Notes under the pieces: model-generated
Told to the model about the DNA's origin: nothing
The model's database searches: none
What the model saw: only the letters and a program-made list of their open reading frames with translations
In this document: in pieces, positions 36,316-46,553 of the stretch
Layout: the number at the start of each line of letters is the position of its first letter
How positions within the stretch are numbered: the stretch's first letter is position 1
Assembly (NCBI RefSeq): GCF_946479275.1
Contig: NZ_CAMLFE010000002.1
Coordinates: 62,001 to 126,000 of the forward strand
Source: an uncultured Bartonella sp.
GTDB lineage: Bacteria > Pseudomonadota > Alphaproteobacteria > Rhizobiales > Rhizobiaceae
Direction: 5' to 3'
Length of the DNA stretch: 64,000 bases
Made by a program: the position numbers and the translations under genes

Positions 36316-36405
36316 TGGCGGAGAGAAAGGGATTCGAACCCTTGATACGGTTGCCCGTATACACGCGTTCCAGGCGTGCGCCTTCAACCACTCGGCCACC
36401 TCTCC
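36316..36405 (-). tRNA. tRNA-Ser (anticodon GGA)
   Basis: A 90-nt class II tRNA on the minus strand. Acceptor GGAGAGG pairs with the 3' CTCTCC, the long variable arm is present, the T-loop is GTTCGAATC, and the anticodon loop reads CTGGAAC, giving GGA. The CCA end is encoded (TGG at 36316-36318). The 3' end faces the AT-rich block with the HEPN gene. Confidence 0.95.
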
Positions 36406-36881
36406 AGCGAGGCTGCAATATAACGGGAAAGACTCCGAGTTCAAGAGGAAACTTCATTTCATACAGGAAAAAGTCGATCCGGCATCACTCAACCAAGGTA
36501 ATGATCACAAACTCTCTTGAGCAGACATAAAAAGTCGACCATTTATCTCACTATCGTTGCAGCTTTCCCCATAACTTCAAACTATGTGAAAAGCCTAATC
36601 GGGATATTAACAATCGACCGGTCAGGATGGCGCCAAGGTAGCACGCACAATTCAACGATATCATAATGTTCTAGTCATTGGACAATCCAGCGATCAGGCA
36701 CGTTTACTGCCGCATCACATGTCTGTTAAACAGAATAATGATTGGAAATGGTAGATAATGAAAAGCCTGCCGAGACGTTCAGTCAGAAGCAGGCTTTTCT
36801 TCCCCTTGAAAACCTTTAAAATAAACTACACGGGGTATCTATTTGCTTTTGCAATTGTCTTCCGTGTATGTAAAGCGTGTT
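36406..36881. other. Intergenic region
   Basis: No gene seen. It contains the terminator at 36762-36799, and otherwise nothing I recognise. Confidence 0.5.
36762..36803. terminator. Bidirectional intrinsic terminator after the GST gene
   Basis: A perfect 10-bp stem AAAAGCCTGC (36762-36771) and GCAGGCTTTT (36790-36799), with T-runs in both directions. On the minus strand it serves the GST gene, whose stop is at 36882. Confidence 0.85.
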
Positions 36882-37484
36882 TCAGGCTGCTTTTTCGTCG
36901 GCGAAAGCCTTTTTGACGCTATCGCGATTATTGATCTTTTCCATATAAGATGACAAGGCCGGCATATCGAGTAGATCAATCCCGACAAACTTGCACCAAG
37001 TCAGAATTGTGAAAAGATAGGCATCGGCAACAGTGAAATGATCGCCAGCAATAAACTGAGAATTTTCAAGCTGTTTTTCAGCATAGGTCAATCGTTCGAT
37101 AAGCTTTGCTTTGGCAGCCTTTTTTTCTTCCTCTGAACCGGGATGGAAAAGCGGTCCAAAACCTTTGTGAAGCTCGGTTGCAATATAATTCAGCCATTCC
37201 TGTACTTTTGCCCGCTCATAAGTACCCGGTTTTTCAGCCAAATTCTTTTCAGGCTTGAGATCGGCAAGATATTGAACAATAGCGGTGCCCTCTGTAATAA
37301 TGCGGCCGTCATCGAGCTCGAGCGCCGGAACATAGCCTTTTTGGGTGACCGTCAGATAATCTTTGCCACTCGCCGTTTTCTTTTTGGCCAAATCAACCTT
37401 TTCAAGTTTGATCGGAATTCCGGCTTCCAGCGCTACGATATGTGGAGAGAGTGAACAGGCACCGGGCGCAAAATACAATTTCAT
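36882..37484 (-). CDS. Glutathione S-transferase, beta-class (GstA-like)
   Basis: 200 residues. Thioredoxin-like N-terminal domain MKLYFAPGACSLSPHIVALEAGIP, in which Cys10 is the beta-class active-site residue and Ser/Pro follow. GYVPALELDDGRIITEGTAIVQYLADL carries the cis-Pro and the glutathione-binding ES/T motif. The helical C-terminal domain has the hydrophobic staple region FTVADAYLF. It conjugates or reduces with glutathione in the cytosol. AGGGATAG precedes the ATG. Divergent from dusB. Confidence 0.93.
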   Translation of the reverse strand: MKLYFAPGACSLSPHIVALEAGIPIKLEKVDLAKKKTASGKDYLTVTQKGYVPALELDDGRIITEGTAIVQYLADLKPEKNLAEKPGTYERAKVQEWLNYIATELHKGFGPLFHPGSEEEKKAAKAKLIERLTYAEKQLENSQFIAGDHFTVADAYLFTILTWCKFVGIDLLDMPALSSYMEKINNRDSVKKAFADEKAA

Positions 37485-37752
37485 AATCTCTATCCCTTCA
37501 AAGTTTCGGAGTTATTACGAAACAAAATTGATACAGCTTGTCGATTTTTTCAATAAGCTTTTATCATTTTACAATGTCCAATTCGTTTGCGCATTTCAAT
37601 TTATATTTATTACCCCGTTTTTTCACGTCATTATTTTCTATAGATAAAAGCCGATTTTTACAGCGAAATTATCCACATAGCATTGCCTTTTTTTGATAAA
37701 ATGGTAAAAGATTAGGCGTTTTTAAAATTGCACAACAAAAAGGCATGAGTGA

Positions 37753-38739
37753 TTGACCTTTCTTTCCACACCTCTCAAAGTTGGCAATATCGAGTTTAGA
37801 AACCGTGTTTTTCTTGCTCCTATGTCCGGTGTGAGCGATTTGCCTTTCCGCCAAAGAAGTTGGCGTGCCGGTGCAGGCATGGTGGTTTCGGAAATGGTGG
37901 CAAGTGCGGAATTATGTTCTGGCGCGGTTGAAAGCCAAATGCGTGTGAACGGCAAGGGTCTTCCCCAGCATGTGGTGCAACTAGCCGGTCGCGAACCTGA
38001 ATGGATGGCAAGAGCAACCGAAATTGTTCAGGATAACCATGCCGATATGATTGATATCAATATGGGGTGTCCAGCCAAAAAGGTTATCGGCGGATATTCC
38101 GGCGCTGCCCTTATGCGCGACTTGAAACTTGCTATGTCCTTGATCGAAGCAGTTCTAAAGGTAGCAAGAATTCCGGTTTCGCTCAAAATGCGGCTTGGTT
38201 GGGATGAAACAACAATCAATGCGCCGGAACTGGCAAAAATGGCTGAAGAAGCCGGTATTTCCATGATTACAGTGCATGGCCGCACCAGAATGCAATTTTA
38301 TAATGGTCAAGCCGATTGGGATGCTTTGAAAAAAGTTCGCGACGTCATTTCGATTCCGATGGTAGCAAATGGCGATATTGGCAATCTTAAGGAAGCGGAA
38401 GAATGCCTGCGTCGTTCTGGCGCCGATGCAGTCATGATCGGGCGGGCAAGTTATGGTGCACCGTGGCTTGCAGGAGAGATCGCTGGCCACCCCTTCTGTC
38501 AGAGTCTCGGCCATTATATTTGCGACCATTATCGCGCAATGCTTGATTATTATGGCGAAAATACCGGCGTGCGTCACGCCCGAAAACATCTAGACTGGTA
38601 TTTGAACAAACACGCCAAGGGCCTCTATAGCAGTGAAGAGCGGCAGGAAATTATGACTTCACGCAAGCCGGAACACGTTCTGACATTGTTGAATTCGATA
38701 TTTTCAAGAGTTTTGGATAATCCGGAAAAGGCAGCTTGA
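37753..38739 (+). CDS. dusB: tRNA-dihydrouridine synthase B (NifR3)
   Basis: 328 residues. The FMN-TIM barrel N-terminus [18 protein letters not shown] is the family hallmark; [20 protein letters not shown] carries the catalytic Cys; [16 protein letters not shown] and [34 protein letters not shown] complete the FMN-binding segments. It reduces uridines in the D-loop of tRNA with NADPH. TTG 37753 is the only start that keeps the family N-terminus. It heads the conserved nifR3-ntrB-ntrC operon, with ntrB following two bases after its stop. Confidence 0.95.
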   Translation: MTFLSTPLKVGNIEFRNRVFLAPMSGVSDLPFRQRSWRAGAGMVVSEMVASAELCSGAVESQMRVNGKGLPQHVVQLAGREPEWMARATEIVQDNHADMIDINMGCPAKKVIGGYSGAALMRDLKLAMSLIEAVLKVARIPVSLKMRLGWDETTINAPELAKMAEEAGISMITVHGRTRMQFYNGQADWDALKKVRDVISIPMVANGDIGNLKEAEECLRRSGADAVMIGRASYGAPWLAGEIAGHPFCQSLGHYICDHYRAMLDYYGENTGVRHARKHLDWYLNKHAKGLYSSEERQEIMTSRKPEHVLTLLNSIFSRVLDNPEKAA

Positions 38740-38741
38740 TC

Positions 38742-39872
38742 ATGCAACCAAAAGCTAAAAATTGCGAACAAAATCTTGCGAGACTGGTGCTTGATGCTGT
38801 CCGACATCCGGTTATTCTTGTCGACAAGGATAATAGTATTGCCTATGCCAATGCCGATGCCGAACAATTTTTCAAAGCGAGCTCTTCCGTATTAGCACGA
38901 AACAAGCTTGAAACATTCTTACCCTTTGGCAGCCCTCTCATCTCGCTTATCAATCAGGTCAGAGAAAAACCGAAACCGGTTAATGAATATCATGTCGATT
39001 TATCATCACCAAAACTCGGTTATGACAAACTCGTTGATATTTTTGTCCAGCCACTACCTGAAATTCCGGGAAGTGTCGTTGTGTTGTTTCAAGAAAAATC
39101 CATGGCTGAAAAGCTCGACAGGCAGATGACCCATAGAGGGGCTGCCCGTTCGGTGACAGGCCTTGCTTCAATGCTCGCCCATGAAATAAAAAACCCGCTT
39201 TCAGGTATTCGTGGCGCTGCACAACTCCTTGAGAGTGTTGTCAGTGATGACGACCGTCAGCTCACACGCCTGATTACTGACGAGACAGATCGTATCGTTG
39301 CTTTGGTCGATCGTATGGAAGTGTTTTCGGATGAACGCCCGATCGAACGTTTTCCGGTTAATATTCACACTGTGCTTGATCACGTAAAAAGGCTCGCGCA
39401 AAGCGGTTTTGCCCAAAAGATCAAATTTGTCGAAAAATATGACCCGTCACTGCCGCCGGTCTATGCGAACCGCGACCAACTTATCCAGATTTTCCTCAAT
39501 CTTGTTAAAAACGCGACAGAAGCGCTGGGCAGTGTAAACAATCCGACAATTACGCTTACCTCGTCCTATCGACCGGGCATCAAGCTTTCTGTGCAAGGGC
39601 GGCATGATAAAGTCACTTTGCCCATGGAATTCTGTGTCGAGGATAATGGACCGGGTGTTCCCAAAGACATTCAAGAAAATCTTTTTGACCCGTTCATCAC
39701 CAGTAAACCGAATGGGTCGGGCCTTGGACTTGCGCTTGTTGCAAAACTTGTGAACGACCATGGCGGTGTCGTCGAATGCGAGTCACAACCGGGGCGGACG
39801 ATATTCCGCGTTCTCTTGCCCATGTGGCGACCGGAAGAGACAGAACGAAAGACAAGCGGAGAAAGCCAATGA
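38742..39872 (+). CDS. ntrB: Nitrogen regulation histidine kinase NtrB
   Basis: 376 residues. PAS-like sensor at 13-110 ([21 protein letters not shown]), HisKA with His147 in [22 protein letters not shown], HATPase with [18 protein letters not shown] and [13 protein letters not shown]. No membrane segments, so soluble, as NtrB is. It phosphorylates or dephosphorylates NtrC under the control of PII. I chose ATG 38742 over an upstream TTG because it follows AAAAGG at better spacing. The stop overlaps the ntrC start by the ATGA pattern. Confidence 0.95.
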   Translation: MQPKAKNCEQNLARLVLDAVRHPVILVDKDNSIAYANADAEQFFKASSSVLARNKLETFLPFGSPLISLINQVREKPKPVNEYHVDLSSPKLGYDKLVDIFVQPLPEIPGSVVVLFQEKSMAEKLDRQMTHRGAARSVTGLASMLAHEIKNPLSGIRGAAQLLESVVSDDDRQLTRLITDETDRIVALVDRMEVFSDERPIERFPVNIHTVLDHVKRLAQSGFAQKIKFVEKYDPSLPPVYANRDQLIQIFLNLVKNATEALGSVNNPTITLTSSYRPGIKLSVQGRHDKVTLPMEFCVEDNGPGVPKDIQENLFDPFITSKPNGSGLGLALVAKLVNDHGGVVECESQPGRTIFRVLLPMWRPEETERKTSGESQ

Positions 39873-41326
39873 CTAAAGGGATGATACTTGTCGCAGATGA
39901 CGATGCGGCAATCCGCACTGTTCTCAATCAGGCGCTCTCGCGAGCCGGCTATGATGTGCGCGTTGCACCGAATGCCGCAATGTTATGGCGTTGGATTGCC
40001 AATGGCGATGGCGATCTCGTCATTACCGATGTTGTTATGCCGGATGAAAACGCATTTGATCTTATACCCCGCATCAAAAAAGCGCGGCCGGAAATTCCTG
40101 TTATTGTCATGAGTGCACAAAACACTTTTATGACTGCGATCAAAGCTTCGGAAGCCGGAGCCTACGATTATCTGCCGAAGCCGTTCGATCTCTCGGAGCT
40201 CATCAATATCGTCGGACGGGCTATGGTTGAGCCTCGTCCGGAAATTGAAAAACAGAAATCCGACGAAACAAACGACACGATGCCACTTGTCGGGCGCTCA
40301 CCTGCAATGCAGGAAATCTATCGTATTCTTGCCCGCATGATGCAAACTGACCTTACGGTTATGATTACCGGCGAGTCCGGAACAGGAAAAGAGCTCGTTG
40401 CACGTGCACTTCACGAATATGGCAGAAGACGCAAAGGGCCGTTTGTTGCAATTAATATGGCAGCAATCCCTAAGGATCTCATTGAATCAGAATTATTCGG
40501 TCATGAAAAAGGTGCTTTCACCGGTGCCAACACCCGTTCAAGCGGGCGTTTTGAACAAGCCAACGGCGGCACATTGTTTCTTGACGAAATTGGCGATATG
40601 CCCATGGAAGCACAAACCCGCCTCTTACGTGTGTTGCAACAGGGCGAATATATGACCGTTGGCGGGCGGACACCGATCAAGACCGATGTCAGAATTGTTG
40701 CTGCAACCAACAAGGATTTGCATCAACTTATCAATCAGGGGCAATTCCGCGAAGATCTGTTTTATAGACTTAATGTTGTACCTCTGCGCCTTCCTGCTTT
40801 ACGTGAAAGAGCCGATGATATTCCCGATCTCGTGCGTCATTTCTTCAAAATGGCAACCGATGACGGATTGCCTTTGAAACATATCAGCAATGACGGGCTT
40901 GATCTGTTACGCCGCTATTCCTGGCCCGGCAATGTCAGGGAATTGGAAAATCTTGTGCGCAGACTTGCCGCGCTTTATCCGCAGGAAGAAATCGCGGTCG
41001 ATGTTATCGAGGCAGAATTAAAAAACGAAACAGGAAATCGCGATGCGAATAATCCCGTTACAGTAAATGATAACATAACCATTGGCGAAGCGGTCGAACT
41101 GAATATGCAAAAATATTTTGCCTCTTTCGGCAATGAGCTGCCCCCCGTAGGACTTTACCACCGCGTATTGGAAGAGGTCGAATACCCGCTTATTCTCGCC
41201 TGCCTCACGGCAACAAAGGGCAACCAGATCAAGGCGGCAGAGTTATTGGGCCTTAATCGCAATACATTGCGTAAAAAAGTGCGCGATCTGAAAGTGAACA
41301 TCTATAAAGGAACGAAGGCAAATTAA
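39869..41326 (+). CDS. ntrC: Nitrogen regulation response regulator NtrC
   Basis: 485 residues. Receiver domain with Asp54 in [13 protein letters not shown]+ domain with Walker A GESGTGKE, the sigma-54 contact loop GAFTGAN, and Walker [11 protein letters not shown]-terminal Fis-type HTH ends with [26 protein letters not shown]. It activates sigma-54 promoters of nitrogen-assimilation genes when phosphorylated by NtrB. Its start overlaps the ntrB stop. In many alphaproteobacteria ntrY-ntrX follow; here a tRNA gene comes next instead. Confidence 0.96.
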   Translation: MTKGMILVADDDAAIRTVLNQALSRAGYDVRVAPNAAMLWRWIANGDGDLVITDVVMPDENAFDLIPRIKKARPEIPVIVMSAQNTFMTAIKASEAGAYDYLPKPFDLSELINIVGRAMVEPRPEIEKQKSDETNDTMPLVGRSPAMQEIYRILARMMQTDLTVMITGESGTGKELVARALHEYGRRRKGPFVAINMAAIPKDLIESELFGHEKGAFTGANTRSSGRFEQANGGTLFLDEIGDMPMEAQTRLLRVLQQGEYMTVGGRTPIKTDVRIVAATNKDLHQLINQGQFREDLFYRLNVVPLRLPALRERADDIPDLVRHFFKMATDDGLPLKHISNDGLDLLRRYSWPGNVRELENLVRRLAALYPQEEIAVDVIEAELKNETGNRDANNPVTVNDNITIGEAVELNMQKYFASFGNELPPVGLYHRVLEEVEYPLILACLTATKGNQIKAAELLGLNRNTLRKKVRDLKVNIYKGTKAN

Positions 41327-41399
41327 ATTTGGCTCAAAAAAATTCAAATAAGTGATTGACCTTTAGCCAGAACCTTGTAAAGACTTGCGCATCCTTTTT

Positions 41400-41489
41400 G
41401 GAGGGGTGGCCGAGCGGTTTAAGGCACCGGTCTTGAAAACCGGCGTGCAGGCGACTGTACCGTGGGTTCGAATCCCACCCCCTCCGCCA
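41400..41489 (+). tRNA. tRNA-Ser (anticodon TGA)
   Basis: A 90-nt class II tRNA with GGAGGGG acceptor paired to the 3' CCCCTCC, anticodon loop CTTGAAA giving TGA, long variable arm, GTTCGAATC T-loop and encoded CCA at 41487-41489. Confidence 0.96.
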
Positions 41490-42198
41490 TTTCAATCTAA
41501 AAAATGTAGTCAAAACAGTAACCTATATTACGCTACTATTTTCTCATCCTCCATCTCATCCCCCAATAAAATCCCGAAGGGATGACTCGATCAACGGCTT
41601 TGAGCGGTGATTTAAAAAGCTTAAAATTGATTTTTAGAACAAGTCATCCGTTATCACTCAATGCATTTCGCTCAAATCAAACGCATAAAATGCATGCAAT
41701 CAACAAAGTTCAGTTAAATACATTATACGAAAACAAAGCTGTATTTTTTTGGTAAGTTGATGGGATCACTCGCAAAACCGGATGTATCATTCACTTCAAA
41801 ACCACAATTTCAACAATGGAAGCTGCGGGCTTTCCAAGCATTTGCGACCAACAAAACCACCGTCGTCTCGGCCACATTATTCTGCTTTTTCAAACAAGAA
41901 GTCAGAATATATTTTATAAAGGTTGAACACGTTGGAAAACTTCAACTGTCCAAATTATTTTAAAAATAAAAATAAATTTATAAAAAATTTACTCAAATAA
42001 AATCTATCAATTCTGGATATAATCATTTGACATTTTGATAGCCGCATCCAATAGTTTCAGATCATTCCCACAATTAAAAAAGCAACAAATTTATCCGCTA
42101 CAAACAAGAATATTGTCTTAACCGGCTAGAGAAAAGATGCTAGTGAGGCGACTATAAAATTTTATTCACTTTGAAACGATCTTCGGGAGGAGAACCTG
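41490..42198. other. Long intergenic region after tRNA-Ser
   Basis: 709 bases with no supported gene. A 68-codon frame (41757-41963) lacks a ribosome site and any known domain. The region is AT-rich in its second half. Confidence 0.5.
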
Positions 42199-42543
42199 AT
42201 GAACAAACTTTTTTCAAAAACACCTCCGCCTCCCTATTACATTGTTGCTTTTTCATCCCAACGCACAGAGGGTGATAATGGCTATGGAGAAATGTCCATA
42301 GCCATGGAAAAGTTGGCCTTGCAACAACCCGGTTGTCTTGGCGCTGAAAGTGTTCGCGGTGCTGATGGTTTCGGCATTACCAATTCATTCTGGAAAGACG
42401 AAGCGAGCATGAAGGCTTGGAAAGCAAATGTTGACCATAAGCTAGCACAAAAACTTGGACGAGAGATATTTTATTCCCATTACGTCATCCGCATCGCAAA
42501 AGTAGAACGTGACTACAGCTTTGATAAAATGCCGATAGCATAA
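42199..42543 (+). CDS. Antibiotic-biosynthesis-monooxygenase (ABM)-like small protein
   Basis: 114 residues with the pattern of the dimeric alpha-beta barrel ABM-like group: PPYYIVAFSSQR first strand, MEKLALQQPGCLGAESVRGADGFGITNSFWKDEASMKAWKANVDHKLAQKLG, then a final strand YSHYVIRIAKVER. Such proteins act as heme-degrading or quinol-type monooxygenases or simply bind small ligands. GGGAGGAG stands just before the ATG. A stand-alone gene with no obvious partner. Confidence 0.8.
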   Translation: MNKLFSKTPPPPYYIVAFSSQRTEGDNGYGEMSIAMEKLALQQPGCLGAESVRGADGFGITNSFWKDEASMKAWKANVDHKLAQKLGREIFYSHYVIRIAKVERDYSFDKMPIA

Positions 42544-43007
42544 GTCCAGACAATCAATCGGGCAAGTATCTTGTTGGCGTGGATTTTGTTCCAACATTAT
42601 ATAGCAGATTCTTCTCGTTCCCGATTGAGTTGATAGTCAAGACGCCACGCAAGCCAAGTCGACAAAAATATAATGTGAAGCCTAAGGGTAAATTAAACGG
42701 CGTGAACTGAAATTTATCCGGAATGAGACTCGGTCAAACTTATATCGGAAACGCATAAGTTTAAGTTGCAAACCCCGTTTAAATCCGCTTTGACAAAAAT
42801 ATTTATTTCTTGCTCAAAAGTCGGAAGTTGATGATAAAAGATGAAAAAATATTGTTAAATATACCAACTATCCTTATACATCGAGCGCTATAACAGATTA
42901 TAAATTTTAAATTAAGGCTATAAAACTTCCGATGTGGTTTGTTGAAAATTGTTGATAAACAAGGCTCGGATATCCCATCTCATGCCGGAAGTAAAAAGGA
43001 GGAAGTG
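42544..43007. other. Intergenic region
   Basis: 464 bases, AT-rich, with no recognised feature apart from the ribosome site of the next gene. Confidence 0.45.
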
Positions 43008-43787
43008 ATGCTCAAGCGCATATTGTCGGCGGTTACTATATTGATCATGGTTCTTTCTTCTGCTTCGGCAAAAATGAGTGTCGAAGAAAAAGAATTCCAT
43101 ATGATCAACACCTTCCTCGCATTGCAAATTTATATGTCGCAAATCAAGGGTGCAGATCACTTGATGACATTTGAAAATCTGAAAGTATTTCAATTGCCAT
43201 CATATAATGCCGACAAAATCGAAAAAGATTTCAAAGCCAATAAAATTACTGCGCAAAAAAAATATAGCACACCATTTTCAGTCGATGGTGTCATTACGAG
43301 TTTGAAACAAACGACAGAGGGCTATGAAATCGGCTTACGTTCAACCAAGTCAAATTCGACCGAGGTTATCGGCGTTTTGGGAAAAGAATATAACGGCTTT
43401 AATCAGCCTCTGAAAATTGATAAATATTTTTCATTGACCTGTAGAGAAGCCATATTTGACGGCACGGTTTATGCCAAAAGATGCGCCCCCGATGTTGGCT
43501 CACTTATCATCGAAGAAAATCAGGCAGCCCCTATAACCAAAGCCTTTCTTTCCGGAAAAGATGTCTCATCCTATATTGCCACCAATAGAGGCGAGGCCGT
43601 AACAACACGGCTTTTTATGCTGAAATATATTGCACAATATGCACCGGATAATTCGCCATGTTTTTCTTGGGAAACATCAGAAAAATGCAATTTTTCAGAT
43701 TTCCTCCCCTTTAAAGGTAATATTCGCGAAACAAAAGATTTCCAGAAAGCATACGAAAAAGGTAAGAATTTTTATCGTCTACCCTGA
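43008..43787 (+). CDS. Secreted protein of unknown function with two Cys pairs
   Basis: 259 residues beginning with a Sec signal peptide (LKRILSAVTILIMVLSSASA, cleavage near 22). The mature part is rich in Lys and Asp. It has Cys in LTCREAIFDG and AKRCAPDVG, and again in SPCFSWETSEKCNF, which suggests two periplasmic disulfides. I do not recognise a family. AAAGGAGG precedes ATG 43008, a strong site; a longer upstream frame start would lack it. No operon partners are evident. Confidence 0.7.
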   Translation: MLKRILSAVTILIMVLSSASAKMSVEEKEFHMINTFLALQIYMSQIKGADHLMTFENLKVFQLPSYNADKIEKDFKANKITAQKKYSTPFSVDGVITSLKQTTEGYEIGLRSTKSNSTEVIGVLGKEYNGFNQPLKIDKYFSLTCREAIFDGTVYAKRCAPDVGSLIIEENQAAPITKAFLSGKDVSSYIATNRGEAVTTRLFMLKYIAQYAPDNSPCFSWETSEKCNFSDFLPFKGNIRETKDFQKAYEKGKNFYRLP

Positions 43788-44331
43788 TTTATCGAAGGTC
43801 CGATTTTTATCGTTTGACTATACAACTTTGGCGACCATTTGCGCTTTGCTCCGCAAAGTAGTTTAGAGTTTATTAATAAAAATCAGCTCCTCTTCGTTAG
43901 GCGATCAAGTACCTATGCCCCGCGTAACAGTGCGATTGTCTTGAAATAGTCACCAATCCACCACCTCGGCGTTGTTACAAGAAGGCATCTCACCATCTTC
44001 CTTAAAACCTCGACACAATAACGTTAAAACTTTGACGACAAATAGTGACATTAAAACGGTTTTGGAAATGACCGGTTCATCTTCACGATCGTCTGATTGT
44101 CATCGTGCAAGGTGTTGCATTAGCCAGAATAAGAAATCCCTTATAGTAACTGGAATTCAACGTTATTTTAAAAATAAATAATCTATATGGCTCTTCATCT
44201 TCAATTGTTAAGAGCTTGACTTGATTAATTTTTTCAACAATCGGAAATAAATTTTTCGGGTAAATAGCAACCAATATTGAATGTTTTAAAGAGAAAATTC
44301 GTATTCACGGATTAACTTCCAATTTATGAGG
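43788..44331. other. Intergenic region
   Basis: 544 bases with no supported gene or clear regulatory structure. Confidence 0.45.
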
Positions 44332-45336
44332 TTAATTCCTTTTCAGATCAGACAGTATGTCTGTCAGAGTTTGCTCTAAAGGCCTGAATTGAAGCCCCAG
44401 AATTTTCTCATATCTTTCGCTGCTAAAATGCGTTCTATTATATTGGCTTGCCATCAAACGGACCGAAGCCAATGATATTAAAATGGGCTTGCCTGTAAAC
44501 TTGCAATAAAGTTCCTGCAAAAAAGCGATGCAGTACAATAGTGGCATTGGCATGGTCTTTGTTGGCGTTTTGACATTGGCATAATGACCGATCATGGATA
44601 CAAGGTCTTTCATATGGATGTGACGCCCTGCAACAAGATAACGTTCTCCCGGCTTCCCCTTGAAGGTGACCATGATTAGGGCAGCGGCAACATCTCTTGC
44701 ATCAACAACCGAAAAGGTCCCAGGCACAATGGCAGGCAACTTCCTGTTCATGACATCAAGTGCAAGTTGTCCTGCCGAGGTGGGGCCCAGATCACCCGGC
44801 CCCCACATCCACCCCGGTAAAATATAATAACATTTCATCATTGGATGGAGAGCGGCAAATTCTCTGACTGTTCTTTCACTGATGATTTTGCTTCGATAGT
44901 AATCATCCGAATTTTCTATATTTCTATCACATGTTTCATCAATCAATGAGCCGGCCTCACCATCAAGAACTGCAATTGAAGAAACATGAACAAACTGTTT
45001 GACACCGGCTTTTAAGGCCGCTTCCAATAGGGATTTTGTACTATTAATATTGATGTTTTCGAGATCGGCCCAATGGCTGCCGCCTTTATAATTGTCGCGG
45101 AAAAAAGCAGCTGTGTGAAAAACACTTTCGCATCCAGTCAAATGGCTTTCGAAGCTAGAGACATCGGTCATATCGCCTTGGATGATATCAAGTTCATCAT
45201 GAGGCGCGAATTGCTTATTTGCCTTTTGTCGCGACCGGACAAATGCTTTGACATGATAACCTTCGGCAAGCAATTGACGAACCAGATTATTGCCCAATAG
45301 TCCGGTTGCACCGGTTACGAAAACAGTTTTCTTCAT
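44332..45336 (-). CDS. NAD-dependent epimerase/dehydratase (extended SDR, dihydroflavonol-reductase-like)
   Basis: 334 residues. The Rossmann motif FVTGATGLLGNNLV at the N-terminus, VFHTAAFFRDNY in strand 4, HVSSIAVLDGE, and the active-site DDYYRSK (YxxxK) mark an extended short-chain dehydrogenase. PGWMWGPGDLG follows the substrate pocket. These enzymes reduce small carbonyl compounds using NADPH. I start at ATG 45336 with GGA upstream rather than the TTG four codons earlier. Divergent from a TetR regulator, with clear inverted repeats between them. Confidence 0.9.
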   Translation of the reverse strand: MKKTVFVTGATGLLGNNLVRQLLAEGYHVKAFVRSRQKANKQFAPHDELDIIQGDMTDVSSFESHLTGCESVFHTAAFFRDNYKGGSHWADLENININSTKSLLEAALKAGVKQFVHVSSIAVLDGEAGSLIDETCDRNIENSDDYYRSKIISERTVREFAALHPMMKCYYILPGWMWGPGDLGPTSAGQLALDVMNRKLPAIVPGTFSVVDARDVAAALIMVTFKGKPGERYLVAGRHIHMKDLVSMIGHYANVKTPTKTMPMPLLYCIAFLQELYCKFTGKPILISLASVRLMASQYNRTHFSSERYEKILGLQFRPLEQTLTDILSDLKRN

Positions 45337-45352
45337 CAGAGATTCCAAATAT

Positions 45353-45413
45353 CAAATGAAATTCATATATCAAGTGATATTTATGTTTCATTTGCCGACT
45401 TGTCAAATGAAAT
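45353..45413. promoter_or_regulatory. TetR operator candidates between the SDR and tetR genes
   Basis: CAAATGAAA (45353-45361) and TTTCATTTG (45386-45394) form a perfect 9-bp inverted repeat around ATATCA-AG-TGATAT (45367-45380), itself a perfect palindrome. A third CAAATGAAA lies at 45404-45412. Placement and symmetry fit autoregulation by the TetR protein and control of the SDR gene. Confidence 0.6.
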
Positions 45414-45434
45414 GTCGGATGATATCTGAAGTTT

Positions 45435-46052
45435 ATGGTCAAACAGATAAAACCGCGTAAAACAAGATTGGAAAGCCAGCAAGAGACACGCCAGAACCTG
45501 TTGGAAGCTGCACGCATGCTATTCACTGAATTGGGCTACGAGGCAACCTCTATCAGAGGAATCTGTGATAAAGCAGGCTATTCACAAGGAGCCTTTTATT
45601 CCAATTTCAATAATAAGGACGAAGTTCTTCTAGAGCTTCTCGAGCAGTATAAATCATTCGAGGCAAATTCACGAAAACAGCTCATTGATGATGCAGGGGA
45701 TGATTTTGAAAAGGCTCTGAATGACATGATCGTCTGGTTTGAGCGCAATGATCAAAATATTTCCCACACAATTCTGTTCCTTGAAATGCAAACTTATGCT
45801 CTGCGCCATCCAACATTTGTAAAATTTTATAATAATCTTATGGATGAACAAAAATCGTTCTATGCGAAGCTCGTGCGACATCTGTTTGCTATGAGAAATA
45901 TAGAACCTCCGTTTGATTGCTCGATTGTTGCCGAAGGGTTAATGGCACTTGGGGCTGCTGAAGCAGTTGCCAGACGATTGAACCCGAAGCGGGAGAAGCG
46001 AAATCCATTTTCGGCCTATCTGAAATTGGTTTTCCGGATAGAAGAGGAATAG
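45435..46052 (+). CDS. TetR family transcriptional regulator
   Basis: 205 residues. HTH region QQETRQNLLEAARMLFTELGYEATSIRGICDKAGYSQGAFYSNFNNKDEVLLELLEQY (about 15-72) is typical of TetR; the rest is helical ligand domain. Probably a repressor of the divergent SDR gene. Confidence 0.92.
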   Translation: MVKQIKPRKTRLESQQETRQNLLEAARMLFTELGYEATSIRGICDKAGYSQGAFYSNFNNKDEVLLELLEQYKSFEANSRKQLIDDAGDDFEKALNDMIVWFERNDQNISHTILFLEMQTYALRHPTFVKFYNNLMDEQKSFYAKLVRHLFAMRNIEPPFDCSIVAEGLMALGAAEAVARRLNPKREKRNPFSAYLKLVFRIEEE

Positions 46053-46378
46053 ACAAATTTGAAGCTTGTAGACCGATATATTGATCTTATAGGCAAGGAA
46101 TATTTCTCGGTCTCTTTTTCGTAACGATCTATCATATGGTTTCACAATTAATAGTCAGATAAATAACCGATCTGACGAAAATCAAGAGTGGCAACGCCCC
46201 CCATCTTTCCGGAAGTTCATTGACTGAAAATCGGCTTTTATCGCTCACAAATTTCTATATAGGCTGAATTATTGTCCAAACACCTGATCTGCTTTTATAT
46301 AAGTTTTCATTTTTCAAATAACTGCATACAACTTATAGACTAACAGTCTTTTGGCCTGAGCAGATTTGTTGGCTATCC

Positions 46379-46392
46379 CTGATCAGGCTCAA
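46379..46392 (+). promoter_or_regulatory. Second FNR/NnrR-like box candidate
   Basis: CTGAT-CAGG-CTCAA matches 8 of 10 half-site positions of the FNR/NNR consensus, 161 bp before the operon start. Weak on its own. Confidence 0.25.
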
Positions 46393-46480
46393 TTCTTCCC
46401 CAAGGAAGGCAAAGGTTTTGCGTGAAATGAAAGCAAAGTTTTGAATTTTTTAATTTGAGGAATAAACTCTTGTTAAAATT

Positions 46481-46494
46481 TAAATCTTAATCAA
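46481..46494 (+). promoter_or_regulatory. FNR/NnrR-like box candidate
   Basis: TAAATCTTAATCAA matches 8 of 10 half-site positions of TTGAT-N4-ATCAA. Regulation of an nnrS-containing operon by an FNR/NNR-type regulator would fit known biology, but the match is weak. Confidence 0.3.
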
Positions 46495-46553
46495 AAATAC
46501 CTGACTGCCCATAGTATCATTTTTGGTCGCGTATTTTCTAGTCGAGGTGGATA

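Larger units (their letters stand above)
46053..46553. other. Promoter region of the NitT/TauT-nnrS operon
   Basis: 501 bases without a gene. Two near-matches to the FNR/NnrR box TTGAT-N4-ATCAA occur: CTGAT-CAGG-CTCAA (46379-46392) and TAAAT-CTTA-ATCAA (46481-46494), 60 bp before the operon start. Confidence 0.4.

Noticed and set aside
37748..41364. Same 14-mer AGTGATTGACCTTT at 37748-37761 and 41351-41364
   Set aside because: Several chance 14-mer matches are expected in 64 kb; one copy lies at the dusB start, the other upstream of tRNA-Ser, without shared context.
36316..41489. Two serine tRNAs as ends of one integrated island
   Set aside because: They have different anticodons and opposite strands, and the genes between them are core (dusB-ntrBC); no direct repeat of a tRNA 3' end was found.
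41757..41963. 68-codon plus-strand frame in the spacer after tRNA-Ser(TGA)
   Set aside because: No ribosome site, no family resemblance; likely chance.
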